A program made the translations under genes and the position numbers. Positions 10,339 to 19,352 of a stretch of DNA of 64,000 nt are shown piece by piece. How positions within the stretch are numbered: the stretch's first letter is position 1; every line of letters starts with the position of its first letter. The notes under the pieces are model-generated. The model did not search any database. It was given only the letters and a program-made list of their open reading frames with translations, and was not told the origin of the DNA. Source of the DNA: Flagellimonas meridianipacifica (GTDB taxonomy: Bacteria; Bacteroidota; Bacteroidia; Flavobacteriales; Flavobacteriaceae); NCBI RefSeq assembly GCF_003001695.1, contig NZ_PVYX01000002.1, forward strand, positions 992,001-1,056,000. The letters are read 5' to 3'.

Positions 10339-12696
10339 TTATAAAAAGCGATCCGCTTTAATGTTGGTTTTTCTTTTTTGACGAGCGCGTGATGACAACT
10401 TACCCCCCATGCGATAGGATAATCCTAGAAATAATTGTTGGGTATCCCGTAGGAATTGGCCTTCTTGGAATACGGTTCTAAATGTCCTGAAGGCAAAACG
10501 ACGTGTTCCGAAAATATCGTTGGCGTTTAAACTGATACTCCCGTTTCCATTGGCAAAACTGTATCGCAAACCTGCATTTACATAGTAGTTCGCTTTCAAC
10601 CGATACTGTAAAATGTCTTGTGGGCCACTATAAAACCCAAATAGCGATGCGCTAATCTTGTTGCTCAAACTATAGTTCTGCGTCCATTTGATATTGGTCA
10701 AGGTGTTTTGTACCTCAACTTCCTCATCTTCAATAAATCCTCGTTGTTGTCTATGGTATAACTCTAGGTTGATGTTGGTACGCCACCATTCCGTTAGTCT
10801 GATGTTTCCACCTACTTCAACCCCATATGCATCATTGCTATCAAAGTTGTCATAGCTCAATCTTAGTAAGTTGGGATCGTCTTGATCAAATATTCCAATT
10901 CGATTTATCTCGTCCTGAACATATCGATAGAATATTCCAGAACTGATGGAACCTTTCTGGAATCTGTATAAATAATTGGCTTCAACGGTATTGCTGAACT
11001 GGGGAAGCAACGTTATGTTTCCGGTGGCTAAAAGTTGCGGGGTTGTGGTTTGTCGAATGGGATTAACCTGATTGAAAGAGGGGCGCTCAATTCGCCTGCC
11101 ATAACTTAATTGATATTGATGTGGGCTCTCCTCAGAAGTTTGATAACCTAGAAAAACTGAAGGAAAAACGTTAAACAGCTCTTGGTTAAAATCCTCCGAG
11201 CCAGATAGCTCTTGATTGAATTTAGCATCAACGACGTATTGCTCAAATCTAGCCCCAAGATTAAGCTTGAATTTACCGAGATCATGATTGTACAATACAT
11301 AGGAAGAATATATATCCCGATTGTATTCAAAATTGGAGTTTTGTAATTGGATATTGATGGAGGTGTATTGGTTTTCAATACGATTAATACGAGCCTCACC
11401 ACCAAATTCCAGTTTTGATTTAGTGCCCAGTGGTAAACTGTAATCCCAGTTAAAGGTCAATACCGAACGGGTATCGTCAATGTTTTCGACATAGGAGGGT
11501 ACGGTAGTATTTCCTGAAAAGATAAAATCATTGATCAAATCACCACTGAACAAATTGTAGTTAGCTTCTATTTCCAAATAGTGGGATTCACCATCAATTA
11601 ACCATTTATAATTGGTATTATAGTTTTGGGTATGGTTGTCCCTTGTCAAGAAATCATCCAAGGCAAAGTTGTCCTCCTCATCCTCTTCGAAAACCACCGT
11701 CTTATCACCGTCAAAAATGGCATTGAAAAGGTTCTGATTTGTAAAAATTGAAAGTATGGTCTTTTTGGAGGGATAAAAATCTGCCCCCAGTTTTATAAAG
11801 TGCGACTCACGGTTGTTAACGTTTCGAGTAATCTGGTTGGAGTTCAAATCAAAACGATTGACCACGCCATCTGTAATTTGGTCCCCAAAACCGTTGCTGT
11901 ATTCCAAGTAAAAATTGGTTTTGTTTGGTTTGAAATTGAGAGAAACGTTGCTATTATAGCGTTCTCGTTGGGCTATGATGGAGTTGGCGCCAAATGCCAT
12001 ATTCCAGCCTTCTTGCGATGTTTTTTTGAGTACAATGTTTATAATTCCATTTAGTCCATCAGGATTGTATTTGGCCGACGGATTGGTGATAAGCTCTATT
12101 TTTTTAATGGAGTTGGATGGTATCTGCTGCAAGACATCCGCTGGGTTTTCCAGATTGCTCAATTTCCCATCTATCAGAATTCTAACGTTTTCACTTCCAC
12201 GGAAAGAAATAGTACCATCGGAACCAATGTTTACAGAAGGCAAGTTATTCATTAGGTCTATTGCAGAAGGCCCTTGAGAAATTAAGTCTTTACCTACATT
12301 AACAACCTTTCTATCCAATCGCTGTTCAATCGTGGATTTTTGCGCCGTTAATGTGACGCCCTCAAGAACTTCAGCACTTTCAGATAGGGTAAGGGCTGGT
12401 AACTCTAAGTTTTGTTGTACCTCAAGTTCAATTGGAATTTGTTGCGAAACATATCCAATGAACTCAATTTCCAAAAGGTAAGTTCCAGCAGCTAATTCGG
12501 TAAGTCTAAAAACCCCCTTCCCATCGGTAATTGTGCCATTTAGTACAATTCCATTTTGATTCTTGAGGACGACACTAGCATATGCCAAAGGTTGGTCATT
12601 GACTTGGTCAGTAACCAAGCCAGTAATTGAACTTGTTTTTTGTCCTGAAACGACAATGCCAAACAAAAAAGTAATGTAAAAAATGATGTATCGCAC
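10339..12696 (-). CDS. Outer-membrane receptor with CarboxypepD_reg-like, plug and OMP_b-brl_3 barrel domains
   Basis: 785 residues. A signal peptide (FYITFLFGIVVSGQ) is followed by a carboxypeptidase-regulatory-like domain at about 22-105 (SITGLVTDQVNDQPLAYAS, ISGTITDGKG-type turn, EFIGYVSQQI). A plug domain follows at about 120-230 (VVNVGKDLISQGPSAIDL, FRGSENVRILIDGK, SNSIKKIELITNPSAKY), then a long beta-barrel ending near residue 770. This is the outer-membrane beta-barrel family (OMP_b-brl_3) related to TonB-dependent receptors. It lacks a clear TonB box and a C-terminal Phe (it ends in a basic tail KRKTNIKADRFL). It probably takes up or exports a ligand across the outer membrane; no substrate is evident. 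It is divergent from the LytS/LytTR pair, which may control it. Confidence 0.82.
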   Translation of the reverse strand: MRYIIFYITFLFGIVVSGQKTSSITGLVTDQVNDQPLAYASVVLKNQNGIVLNGTITDGKGVFRLTELAAGTYLLEIEFIGYVSQQIPIELEVQQNLELPALTLSESAEVLEGVTLTAQKSTIEQRLDRKVVNVGKDLISQGPSAIDLMNNLPSVNIGSDGTISFRGSENVRILIDGKLSNLENPADVLQQIPSNSIKKIELITNPSAKYNPDGLNGIINIVLKKTSQEGWNMAFGANSIIAQRERYNSNVSLNFKPNKTNFYLEYSNGFGDQITDGVVNRFDLNSNQITRNVNNRESHFIKLGADFYPSKKTILSIFTNQNLFNAIFDGDKTVVFEEDEEDNFALDDFLTRDNHTQNYNTNYKWLIDGESHYLEIEANYNLFSGDLINDFIFSGNTTVPSYVENIDDTRSVLTFNWDYSLPLGTKSKLEFGGEARINRIENQYTSINIQLQNSNFEYNRDIYSSYVLYNHDLGKFKLNLGARFEQYVVDAKFNQELSGSEDFNQELFNVFPSVFLGYQTSEESPHQYQLSYGRRIERPSFNQVNPIRQTTTPQLLATGNITLLPQFSNTVEANYLYRFQKGSISSGIFYRYVQDEINRIGIFDQDDPNLLRLSYDNFDSNDAYGVEVGGNIRLTEWWRTNINLELYHRQQRGFIEDEEVEVQNTLTNIKWTQNYSLSNKISASLFGFYSGPQDILQYRLKANYYVNAGLRYSFANGNGSISLNANDIFGTRRFAFRTFRTVFQEGQFLRDTQQLFLGLSYRMGGKLSSRARQKRKTNIKADRFL

Positions 12697-12924
12697 ACTA
12701 ATCGATTTTTCGCCAGGGCCAAATCTAATGTGGAACCGAATGCTAAATTTGGAGCGTGGATAAATGGTTAGGTTCCGAATACCGGGTGATGATTATGGGG
12801 GACGAATCATTTTTTTGTTTCATAAATGCTCTTTGTGTGCTGAAATCGCCTATTCATCATCTATTTCATAGTTTTTTGGGAATTACCAGTATCTTGGTTG
12901 GTTTATAATGAATATCAAAACCAT

Positions 12925-13974
12925 ATGAAACCTTTAAATACGACGCGAGAAATAGTATTGCATATTCTTTTTTGGAGTTGTGTTTTTGTGTTCTCCACAG
13001 CCAGTGCCACTTGGTACTATTCTGAAACCAGAGAATTGTTGGAGGTGTATGGTTTTAGGATGCTGCTGCAAATGGTGGTTGCCTATGCGATTATTGGTCT
13101 TTTAATTCCAAAAGTTCTGAATAAGAAGCGAGTTATTTTGTTCTCTATCCTAGTTTTGGGCTTGTTTGCTTCGGTCTATGCCCTTTGCACACTTTTTTTG
13201 GTGGAATACTTGATGCCCAATTATCCTATATCATATGAAGTGTTTTTAAAACGATTTGATAGCCCTACTTTTCAAAGCATCTTTTTTAATTTCAATCAAT
13301 TCTTTTCCAGGTCATTGTACTATGCTTACCCTTGTATCATTTTAATGGCCATTTTGTTTTATAGGGAAAGGCAGGAATTGCTTATGCTTCATGAAAAAAA
13401 GCGGGAAGCTGAATTGAATGCCTTAAAAAATCAACTCAATCCACATTTTTTATTCAATACCCTGAACAGTCTGTATTTGCTTGCTCTTAAGAAATCTGAT
13501 AAAACCGTTCGGGTTATAGAGAACTTATCGCATATACTGGATTATATGCTCTATCGATGTGATAAAAAGTTTGTACTGCTAAAGGACGAACTCTTGTTAA
13601 TCAACAAGTATATTGAATTGGAACAAATACGATATGGAAAACGCGTGAGCATTTCCTTTGACGAATCCATTACCGGTGAAGAAAAGATTGCACCCTTGCT
13701 GCTATTGACCTTTGTGGAAAATGCCTTTAAGCATGGCGTTTCTGAAGCCATTGAAAATGCGGCAATCACAATTCAAGTGGAAAACAAGGATAACAAATTG
13801 CTTTTTGAACTGAAAAATACCAAACCTGGTTCCCATCGGGAAATTACCGAACGAAAATCTCTCGGCCTGTCCAATATCAAAAAGCAATTGGAACTCCTTT
13901 ACCCGAACAAGCACCAATTAAACATCATAGAAAAACCGAACACGTACACTACAGAGTTGGAACTAAGCCTATGA
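12925..13974 (+). CDS. LytS-type sensor histidine kinase (His_kinase family)
   Basis: About 349 residues from the ATG at 12925; an in-frame TTG at 12898 would add nine residues without support. Four hydrophobic membrane segments occupy roughly residues 10-150 (IVLHILFWSCVFVFSTAS; LLQMVVAYAIIGLLIP; ILFSILVLGLFASVYAL; YAYPCIILMAILFY). The cytoplasmic part has the His-kinase box LKNQLNPHFLFNTLNSLYLL, with His at about 174, and an ATPase domain with LLLLTFVENAFKHG and LGLSNIKKQLELLY. It phosphorylates the LytTR regulator whose start codon overlaps its stop by four bases. The signal sensed is unknown. Confidence 0.9.
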   Translation: MKPLNTTREIVLHILFWSCVFVFSTASATWYYSETRELLEVYGFRMLLQMVVAYAIIGLLIPKVLNKKRVILFSILVLGLFASVYALCTLFLVEYLMPNYPISYEVFLKRFDSPTFQSIFFNFNQFFSRSLYYAYPCIILMAILFYRERQELLMLHEKKREAELNALKNQLNPHFLFNTLNSLYLLALKKSDKTVRVIENLSHILDYMLYRCDKKFVLLKDELLLINKYIELEQIRYGKRVSISFDESITGEEKIAPLLLLTFVENAFKHGVSEAIENAAITIQVENKDNKLLFELKNTKPGSHREITERKSLGLSNIKKQLELLYPNKHQLNIIEKPNTYTTELELSL

Positions 13975-14699
13975 CATATAGCTGTTTAATTGTGGATGAT
14001 GAACCTTTGGCTCAAGAACTTATTGAGGAGTACGTCTCAAAAATACCGGAGTTAAAGGTGGTAGGAAAATGCAACAATGCTTTGGAGGCATCTTCTTTTC
14101 TTACAAAAGGAAAGGTTGACCTTCTTTTTTTGGATATCAATATGCCCGTTATTAAGGGAATTCAGTTTTTTAAAACCTTGGTTGATAAACCGCAGGTAAT
14201 TTTCACAACTGCCCATCGTGAATATGCTCTGGACGGGTTTGAGGTAAGTGCTTTGGACTACCTTTTGAAACCTATTGTTTTTGAGCGTTTTTTTCTTGCT
14301 GCACAGAAATTTTTCAAAGCCATGGAGAAGAAATCTACCCTTGAAGAAAAAACGTTAAATGAAGTTGTTCCAATAGGCGAGTTTGTTTTTGTCAGCCAAG
14401 GACACCGAAAAATCAAAGTGGAATTGGATAAGGTAAAATATATTGAAAGTTTTAAAGACTATATTAAAATCCATACAACAACTGAGAATATTCAAGTCAA
14501 GGAAAACATTGGGGTATTCGAGAAAAGGTTAAATACAAATTTCCTCAGAGTACATCGTTCTTATATAATAAACATGAGGTATTTAACGGGATATACTAAG
14601 CTTGACGCGGAAATGGGCGAACAAGAACTCCCTATTGGTCCAAGTTATCGCGAAAAGGTTCTATCCTTTTTTGAGCGACTTCAAGTTAAAAATTCCTAA
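13971..14699 (+). CDS. LytTR-family response regulator
   Basis: 242 residues. The receiver domain has acidic pair D9/D10, phospho-acceptor D55 (LLFLDINMP), and conserved Lys in YLLKPI. The C-terminal LytTR DNA-binding domain is at about residues 135-238 (GHRKIKVELDKVKYIESFKDYIKIH, FLRVHRSYIINM). Its ATG overlaps the kinase stop codon (ATGA), so the pair is translationally coupled. The likely target is the divergent receptor gene or its own promoter. I did not find an obvious LytTR direct repeat there. Confidence 0.92.
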   Translation: MTYSCLIVDDEPLAQELIEEYVSKIPELKVVGKCNNALEASSFLTKGKVDLLFLDINMPVIKGIQFFKTLVDKPQVIFTTAHREYALDGFEVSALDYLLKPIVFERFFLAAQKFFKAMEKKSTLEEKTLNEVVPIGEFVFVSQGHRKIKVELDKVKYIESFKDYIKIHTTTENIQVKENIGVFEKRLNTNFLRVHRSYIINMRYLTGYTKLDAEMGEQELPIGPSYREKVLSFFERLQVKNS

Positions 14700-14760
14700 G
14701 TCAGAAACCTTTTTTCGGATATTTTTAAACTCCATTTTAGGCTTTACCTTAACGTTTGGT

Positions 14761-14776
14761 TTAACCATTTGGTTAA
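14761..14776. promoter_or_regulatory. TetR operator copy 1, upstream of the tetR gene
   Basis: TTAACCATTTGGTTAA: 7-base arms TTAACCA / TGGTTAA around two central bases, 54 bases before the tetR start. The same palindrome, apart from its central bases, recurs twice upstream of the tolC-type gene. The TetR-family protein encoded between the copies is the natural ligand, giving autoregulation. Confidence 0.75.
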
Positions 14777-14830
14777 AAATTTACTCACTTCGATATTATT
14801 TTCCATTTTTGTATCCTAAGAAGGTAAGGA

Positions 14831-15442
14831 ATGGAAGGTAGGAAAAACACGGAAGCAGAAATTTTAAGGGCTGCCAAGAAGGTTTTTATCCAACATGGAT
14901 ATGCCGGTGCTCGAATGCAGGCCATCGCTGACGAGGCTAAAATCAACAAGGCTATGCTGCATTACTACTATCGCAGCAAAGACGCACTTTTTGAAAAAAT
15001 CATGGACGGGGCCGTTGATTTGATGTCCAGGCAATTCATTTCTGCCCTATCAGGGGATAAACCGGTGATGGAAAAAGTGGAAGCCATGGTTTCGAACTAC
15101 ACCGATACCATCATTAAAAATCCATATATCCCTATTTTTATTTTGAATGAGTTGGCGCGAAGTCAAATGAATTTTCAGAACAGGTTGCTACAAAAACTGG
15201 AACAAGACAATTTATTTATGAATTTTCTTGCACAGATAGTACAGGAACAGCAAAGTGGGATACTGAGGCCCATTCCAGTTCCACAATTTATGATTACCAT
15301 TATGTCTCTAATCGTCTTTCCCCACATCGCCAAACCAGTATTTCTCAAGATTTTTAAGATGGCTGACAAAGAGTATATGCATATGATGGAAGAACGAAAG
15401 GAGTACATCATGGATTTCCTTAGAAAGAGCGTAATGCTATAA
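14831..15442 (+). CDS. TetR/AcrR-family repressor of the downstream efflux operon (CecR-like)
   Basis: 203 residues. The N-terminal helix-turn-helix is at residues 8-55 (AEILRAAKKVFIQHGYAGA, IADEAKINKAMLHYYYRSKDALFEKI), followed by an all-helical ligand-binding domain. The gene opens a long plus-strand cluster with the same composition as E. coli cecR-ybhGFSR, where the TetR member represses the exporter. It is flanked by three copies of a 16-base palindrome, which supports autoregulation and control of the operon. The inducer is not readable from the sequence. ATG at 14831; an RBS-like AAGGTAAGG lies just before it. Confidence 0.9.
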   Translation: MEGRKNTEAEILRAAKKVFIQHGYAGARMQAIADEAKINKAMLHYYYRSKDALFEKIMDGAVDLMSRQFISALSGDKPVMEKVEAMVSNYTDTIIKNPYIPIFILNELARSQMNFQNRLLQKLEQDNLFMNFLAQIVQEQQSGILRPIPVPQFMITIMSLIVFPHIAKPVFLKIFKMADKEYMHMMEERKEYIMDFLRKSVML

Positions 15443-15457
15443 TTTTTTGTTAATAAT

Positions 15458-15473
15458 TAACCAAATGGTTAAA
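15458..15473. promoter_or_regulatory. TetR operator copy 2
   Basis: TTAACCAAATGGTTAA, identical arms to copy 1. It lies 72 bases upstream of the tolC-type start codon. A half-site (TTGGTTA) follows at about 15479. Confidence 0.75.
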
Positions 15474-15511
15474 ATAATTGGTTAGTAAACGTATTTGTTC
15501 GTACACTTGTA

Positions 15512-15527
15512 TTAACCAAATGGTTAA
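15512..15527. promoter_or_regulatory. TetR operator copy 3, ending two bases before the tolC-type start codon
   Basis: Identical to copy 2 and centred 54 bases from it (about five helical turns). It ends at 15527 while the ATG begins at 15530, so it occupies the position of the ribosome binding site. No Shine-Dalgarno-like run is present, as is common in Flavobacteria. Confidence 0.75.
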
Positions 15528-15529
15528 TT

Positions 15530-16801
15530 ATGCGATTTTTGAAGAAACTATCCCTTCTATTTTTAATTCTTTTCTTAAGCGGTCTTCATGCCCAGGTAAG
15601 TCAATCGTCTGCCTCTTTGGAAGAATTGTACCGGTCGGCCAACTCAAATTACCCTTTGATAAAAGACGCTACCCTAATAGATAAAATTGAAGAAGTTGGC
15701 TTAGCTGTAATATCCAAAAATGCACTGCCCAAACTTACGCTAGAGGGACGAGGCCAAATTCAAAGTGAAAACATTGAGTTAAATCTTGGTACAACATCCA
15801 TACAGGCTCCTTTGGAAACATGGAATACCTCTTTAAACATCGATTACAATCTTTATGACGGAGGTAATACCAAAGCACAAAAAAACATTGAGACCGCCTC
15901 GGCAAATGTGGACCGGAATTCTTTAGAAGTCCAGCTTCGAAGCTTAAAAGACCAAGTCAATACCTTGTTGTTTGCCATTCTTCTCTCCAGAAAACAAAAA
16001 CTGATTTTTGAGAATTCAAAAGAAGATTTGGAATCCAACATTAGAACCTTACAGGCTGCTTACGAAAATGGGACCGCATTGGAAAGTGAGGTCTCCAAAC
16101 TTAAGGTACGCCAGCTCGAACTGGTGTCCGAAATAGTAGCTGTAGAAGGGGATATGGCAACTTATTTTTTATTGTTGGAACAGTTAACTGGCAAGACGCT
16201 TCCTAGGGATGTGCAGTTCAAAATACCAGGTTTATTGGAACTCGACACTAATACAGTAAATAGACCTGAAAATCTTTTGTACGATAGTCAAAAAACCTTG
16301 TTTGCCGCCCAGGAAGCGTCCGTTGCCGCCAGTACCCTACCTAAAATCTCACTCTTTGCTCAAGGCGGGGTGGGAAATCCCAATCAATTGAATTTTTCAG
16401 ATTTGAACACTGCTGCATACGCTTTGGGTGGAGTTAAGCTCAACTGGAATTTCATTGACTTTGGTAAAGGGAAAAAAGAACGAAAACGTCTACAACTGCA
16501 ACAAGAGCAGGTTGAGGTGGAACGAGAACTGTTTCTATTCGATATCGAAAGTAAATCCAAAGAATATCAAGAAAGAATCAAGGCAACCCAACAACAGATT
16601 GTCAATGATACTGAAATTGTGGACTTGCAAAAGAACATTCTGGCCCAGACCAAGGTGCAATTGGATAATGGTGTCATCAATGCCACTGATTACGTTACCC
16701 AGCTCAACGCTACGCTTAACTCAGAACAGGAATTAGAGTTTAACAAAATACAACTTCAGCAATTACAAATTGAATATTTAACCCTTTTGGGACAACTGTA
16801 A
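15530..16801 (+). CDS. TolC-family outer-membrane efflux protein
   Basis: 423 residues. A signal peptide (LLFLILFLSGLHAQ) is followed by two outer-membrane-efflux repeats. Long coiled-coil helices dominate (NSLEVQLRSLKDQVNTLLFAILLSRKQKL; LQLQQEQVEVERELFLFDIES), with strand motifs such as LNIDYNLYDGGNTKAQ and KLNWNFIDFGKGKKER, the usual paired D-G/D-F-G-K turns. It forms the outer-membrane exit duct for the tripartite exporter encoded downstream. The adaptor gene starts one base after its stop. Transcription is probably repressed by the TetR protein through the palindromes directly upstream. Confidence 0.92.
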   Translation: MRFLKKLSLLFLILFLSGLHAQVSQSSASLEELYRSANSNYPLIKDATLIDKIEEVGLAVISKNALPKLTLEGRGQIQSENIELNLGTTSIQAPLETWNTSLNIDYNLYDGGNTKAQKNIETASANVDRNSLEVQLRSLKDQVNTLLFAILLSRKQKLIFENSKEDLESNIRTLQAAYENGTALESEVSKLKVRQLELVSEIVAVEGDMATYFLLLEQLTGKTLPRDVQFKIPGLLELDTNTVNRPENLLYDSQKTLFAAQEASVAASTLPKISLFAQGGVGNPNQLNFSDLNTAAYALGGVKLNWNFIDFGKGKKERKRLQLQQEQVEVERELFLFDIESKSKEYQERIKATQQQIVNDTEIVDLQKNILAQTKVQLDNGVINATDYVTQLNATLNSEQELEFNKIQLQQLQIEYLTLLGQL

Positions 16802-16802
16802 C

Positions 16803-17717
16803 ATGACATTTATGAAAACATACCTTCCTATACTATTGTTCTTTTTGACTTTGATTTCTTGTGGTGACAACGGCAAAGCCGATGCCTACGGAAACTTTGA
16901 AGCCACCAGCGTAATGGTGAGTGCAAAGGGCAGTGGGGAATTGCTCACGTTTGACTTGAAAGAAGGTCAGCAAATAGAAGCCTCCACCACTGTGGGACTT
17001 ATAGATACCATCCAACTTCACTTAGAGAAAATAAAGCTCAAAGCACAATTGAGCGCCCTTGATTTAAAACTACAGGAAGCCGCACCCGAAGTTGCAGTTT
17101 TAATTGAGGATAAAAGCAATCTCATTCGTGAAAGAAACCGAACCCAAAGGTTATTCGAACAGAAGGCGGCTACACAACAACAATTGGACGATTATAACGG
17201 GAGAGTTGACCTTATCAATCAGCGTATTAAAACCACCCAACGTAATGTAAGCATTGCCAATAGGGGGATACTATCCGAACGTGAACCCTTGGAAGCGGAG
17301 ATTGCGCTGATAGACAAACAAATTAGTGACCATACTGTCAAAAATCCGATAAAAGGAACCATACTGACAAAATTTGCTGAAACGCATGAGCTGGTTAGCA
17401 ATGGAACCCCCCTTTTTAAAGTCGCCAATCTTGAAGAGATAAAACTAAAGGCGTACACCAGCGCTACATTGCTTCAAAATGTAGGCTTAGGCGATGAAGT
17501 AATAGTAAGAGTAGACAAGGGCGAAGATGATTACAAGCAGTTCATTGGTTCGGTCACATGGATTGCCGATGAGGCTGAATTTACCCCAAAGACCATTGAA
17601 ACGAAAGAGGAACGTGTGAATTTGGTGTACGGCCTTGAGGTAACAGTGACCAATGACGGTACCCTCAAAAGAGGAATGCCGGGGGAGGTAATCTTCAATT
17701 CAAGTTCGGAGGAATGA
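16803..17717 (+). CDS. HlyD/YbhG-type periplasmic adaptor lipoprotein
   Basis: 304 residues. A short signal peptide ends in a lipobox-like LISCGD, so the protein is probably a lipoprotein. A biotinyl-lipoyl-like domain (MVSAKGSGELLTFDLKEGQQ) flanks an alpha-helical hairpin at about 70-160 (LRERNRTQRLFEQKAATQQQ-type), followed by the second half of the lipoyl domain (KNPIKGTILTKFAETHELV) and a beta-barrel. It links the inner-membrane ABC exporter to the TolC duct. ATG at 16803, or three codons later at 16812, which gives a better signal peptide. It overlaps the first ATPase gene by four bases. Confidence 0.9.
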   Translation: MTFMKTYLPILLFFLTLISCGDNGKADAYGNFEATSVMVSAKGSGELLTFDLKEGQQIEASTTVGLIDTIQLHLEKIKLKAQLSALDLKLQEAAPEVAVLIEDKSNLIRERNRTQRLFEQKAATQQQLDDYNGRVDLINQRIKTTQRNVSIANRGILSEREPLEAEIALIDKQISDHTVKNPIKGTILTKFAETHELVSNGTPLFKVANLEEIKLKAYTSATLLQNVGLGDEVIVRVDKGEDDYKQFIGSVTWIADEAEFTPKTIETKEERVNLVYGLEVTVTNDGTLKRGMPGEVIFNSSSEE

Positions 17718-18634
17718 AAGCCATCAGCATTCATAACATCAGTAAAAGCTACAACGGTACCAAAGCTTTGGACAACATCAGTTTTGATGTTCAAAGGGGA
17801 CAGCTTTTTGGACTTATCGGCCCTGACGGAGCGGGAAAATCCACCTTGTTTCGCATACTCACGACCCTTCTTTTGGCAGATGAGGGCGAAGCTTTTGTAG
17901 ATGGTCTTCACGTAGTAAATCAGTATCAAGAAATTAGAAAAAGGGTAGGCTATATGCCCGGACGATTTTCACTGTACCAAGATCTGAGTGTTGAAGAAAA
18001 CCTATCCTTTTTCGCAACCATTTTTGGAACTACCATCGAAGAGAATTACGACTTGGTAAAGGATATTTATGTACAGATTGAACCCTTTAAGAAAAGGCTG
18101 GCCGGAAAGCTTTCAGGAGGAATGAAGCAAAAATTGGCGTTATCCTGTGCTTTGATACACAAACCTACTGTTTTGTTCTTGGATGAGCCTACCACGGGAG
18201 TGGATGCGGTTAGCCGAAAGGAATTTTGGGATATGCTCAAAAGTCTGAAAGAAAAGAACATCGCCATTCTGGTAAGTACCCCTTATATGGACGAGGCCAC
18301 CCTCTGTGATGAGATTGCCCTTATTCAAGAGGGCAGAATTCTTAAGATAGATGAGCCCCAAAACATGATGGAACGGTTTGACAAACCGCTGTTCGCCGTA
18401 AAAACCAATAGCACCTATCAACTGCTCAAACATTTGAGATTAAAGCCCTATACACATAGTGTATTGCCTTTTGGAGAATGTCTACATCTCATAACATCTG
18501 AAGTTTTGTCAGCGGCCAATATTCAAGAACAATTGAAATCAGAAGGTTTTACTGATGTGGAGGTGTTTGATATCAAAGCGAGCATTGAAGATGTGTTTCT
18601 TGACCTATCCCTTAAAAATGAGAAGTATGCGTAA
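17714..18634 (+). CDS. ABC exporter ATPase, N-terminal YbhF-half equivalent (H-loop His missing)
   Basis: 306 residues. Walker A GPDGAGKSTL, Q-loop region YMPGRFSLYQDL, canonical signature LSGGMKQKLAL, Walker B VLFLDEPTTGVD. The switch His after Walker B is replaced by Pro (LVSTPYMDEA). In E. coli YbhF the two ATPase halves are fused; here they are two genes. It energises export by the two ABC-2 permeases downstream. Together with the next ATPase it should form a heterodimer: this subunit gives the intact signature, the partner gives the intact H-loop. A C-terminal DUF4162-like tail (about 225-306) is present. Confidence 0.9.
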   Translation: MKAISIHNISKSYNGTKALDNISFDVQRGQLFGLIGPDGAGKSTLFRILTTLLLADEGEAFVDGLHVVNQYQEIRKRVGYMPGRFSLYQDLSVEENLSFFATIFGTTIEENYDLVKDIYVQIEPFKKRLAGKLSGGMKQKLALSCALIHKPTVLFLDEPTTGVDAVSRKEFWDMLKSLKEKNIAILVSTPYMDEATLCDEIALIQEGRILKIDEPQNMMERFDKPLFAVKTNSTYQLLKHLRLKPYTHSVLPFGECLHLITSEVLSAANIQEQLKSEGFTDVEVFDIKASIEDVFLDLSLKNEKYA

Positions 18635-19352
18635 TGATAAGGTCATTCAGGTAGAAGCTTTGACCAAACAATTTGGAGATTTTAAAGCTGTGGACCATAT
18701 CTCCTTTCATGTGGAAAAAGGGGAAATCTTCGGATTCTTGGGCGCCAATGGAGCAGGAAAGACGACAGCGATGCGGATGTTGACCGGTTTGAGCAAACCT
18801 TCTTCGGGCAAAGGCACCGTGGCTGGATTCGATGTTTTGAAAGAGTCGGAACGAATAAAGGAACGCATAGGATATATGTCCCAAAAGTTCAGTTTGTACG
18901 AGGATCTTACTGTAAAGGAAAACATTCGTTTTTACGGCGGTATTTACGGGCTTTCAAAGAACCAAATCGAAATAAAGACGTCACAAATTCTCCAGGAGCT
19001 AAATCTTAGTGAAGTGGGCTCCAAACTGGTGAGGTCGCTGCCTTTGGGCTGGAAACAGCGATTGGCATTTGCAGTTTCCATGGTGCATGATCCCGAAATC
19101 GTTTTTTTGGACGAACCTACCGGAGGTGTCGACCCTAATGTTAGAAGACAGTTCTGGGAAGCTATTTATCAGGCTGCGGAATTGGGCCGAACCATATTTG
19201 TGACTACCCACTATATGGATGAAGCAGAATATTGTGACCGAGTCTCCATTATGGTGAGCGGGAAAATTGAGGCCTTGGACACACCAGACAATCTCAAGGA
19301 AACTTTCAAGGCAGAATCTATGGACGAAGTGTTTTTAAAATTGGCGAGATGA
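18618..19352 (+). CDS. ABC exporter ATPase, C-terminal YbhF-half equivalent (degenerate signature)
   Basis: About 244 residues from the ATG at 18618 (or 18627); longer in-frame starts lie inside the previous gene and are unlikely. Walker A GANGAGKTTAM, Walker B IVFLDEPTGGVDP and an intact H-loop FVTTHYMDEAEYCD are present. The signature is LPLGWKQRL instead of LSGGQ, as in the second half of YbhF. It overlaps the preceding ATPase gene by 8-17 bases and the following iron-sulfur gene by four, so translation is coupled across the cluster. Confidence 0.9.
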   Translation: MRSMRNDKVIQVEALTKQFGDFKAVDHISFHVEKGEIFGFLGANGAGKTTAMRMLTGLSKPSSGKGTVAGFDVLKESERIKERIGYMSQKFSLYEDLTVKENIRFYGGIYGLSKNQIEIKTSQILQELNLSEVGSKLVRSLPLGWKQRLAFAVSMVHDPEIVFLDEPTGGVDPNVRRQFWEAIYQAAELGRTIFVTTHYMDEAEYCDRVSIMVSGKIEALDTPDNLKETFKAESMDEVFLKLAR

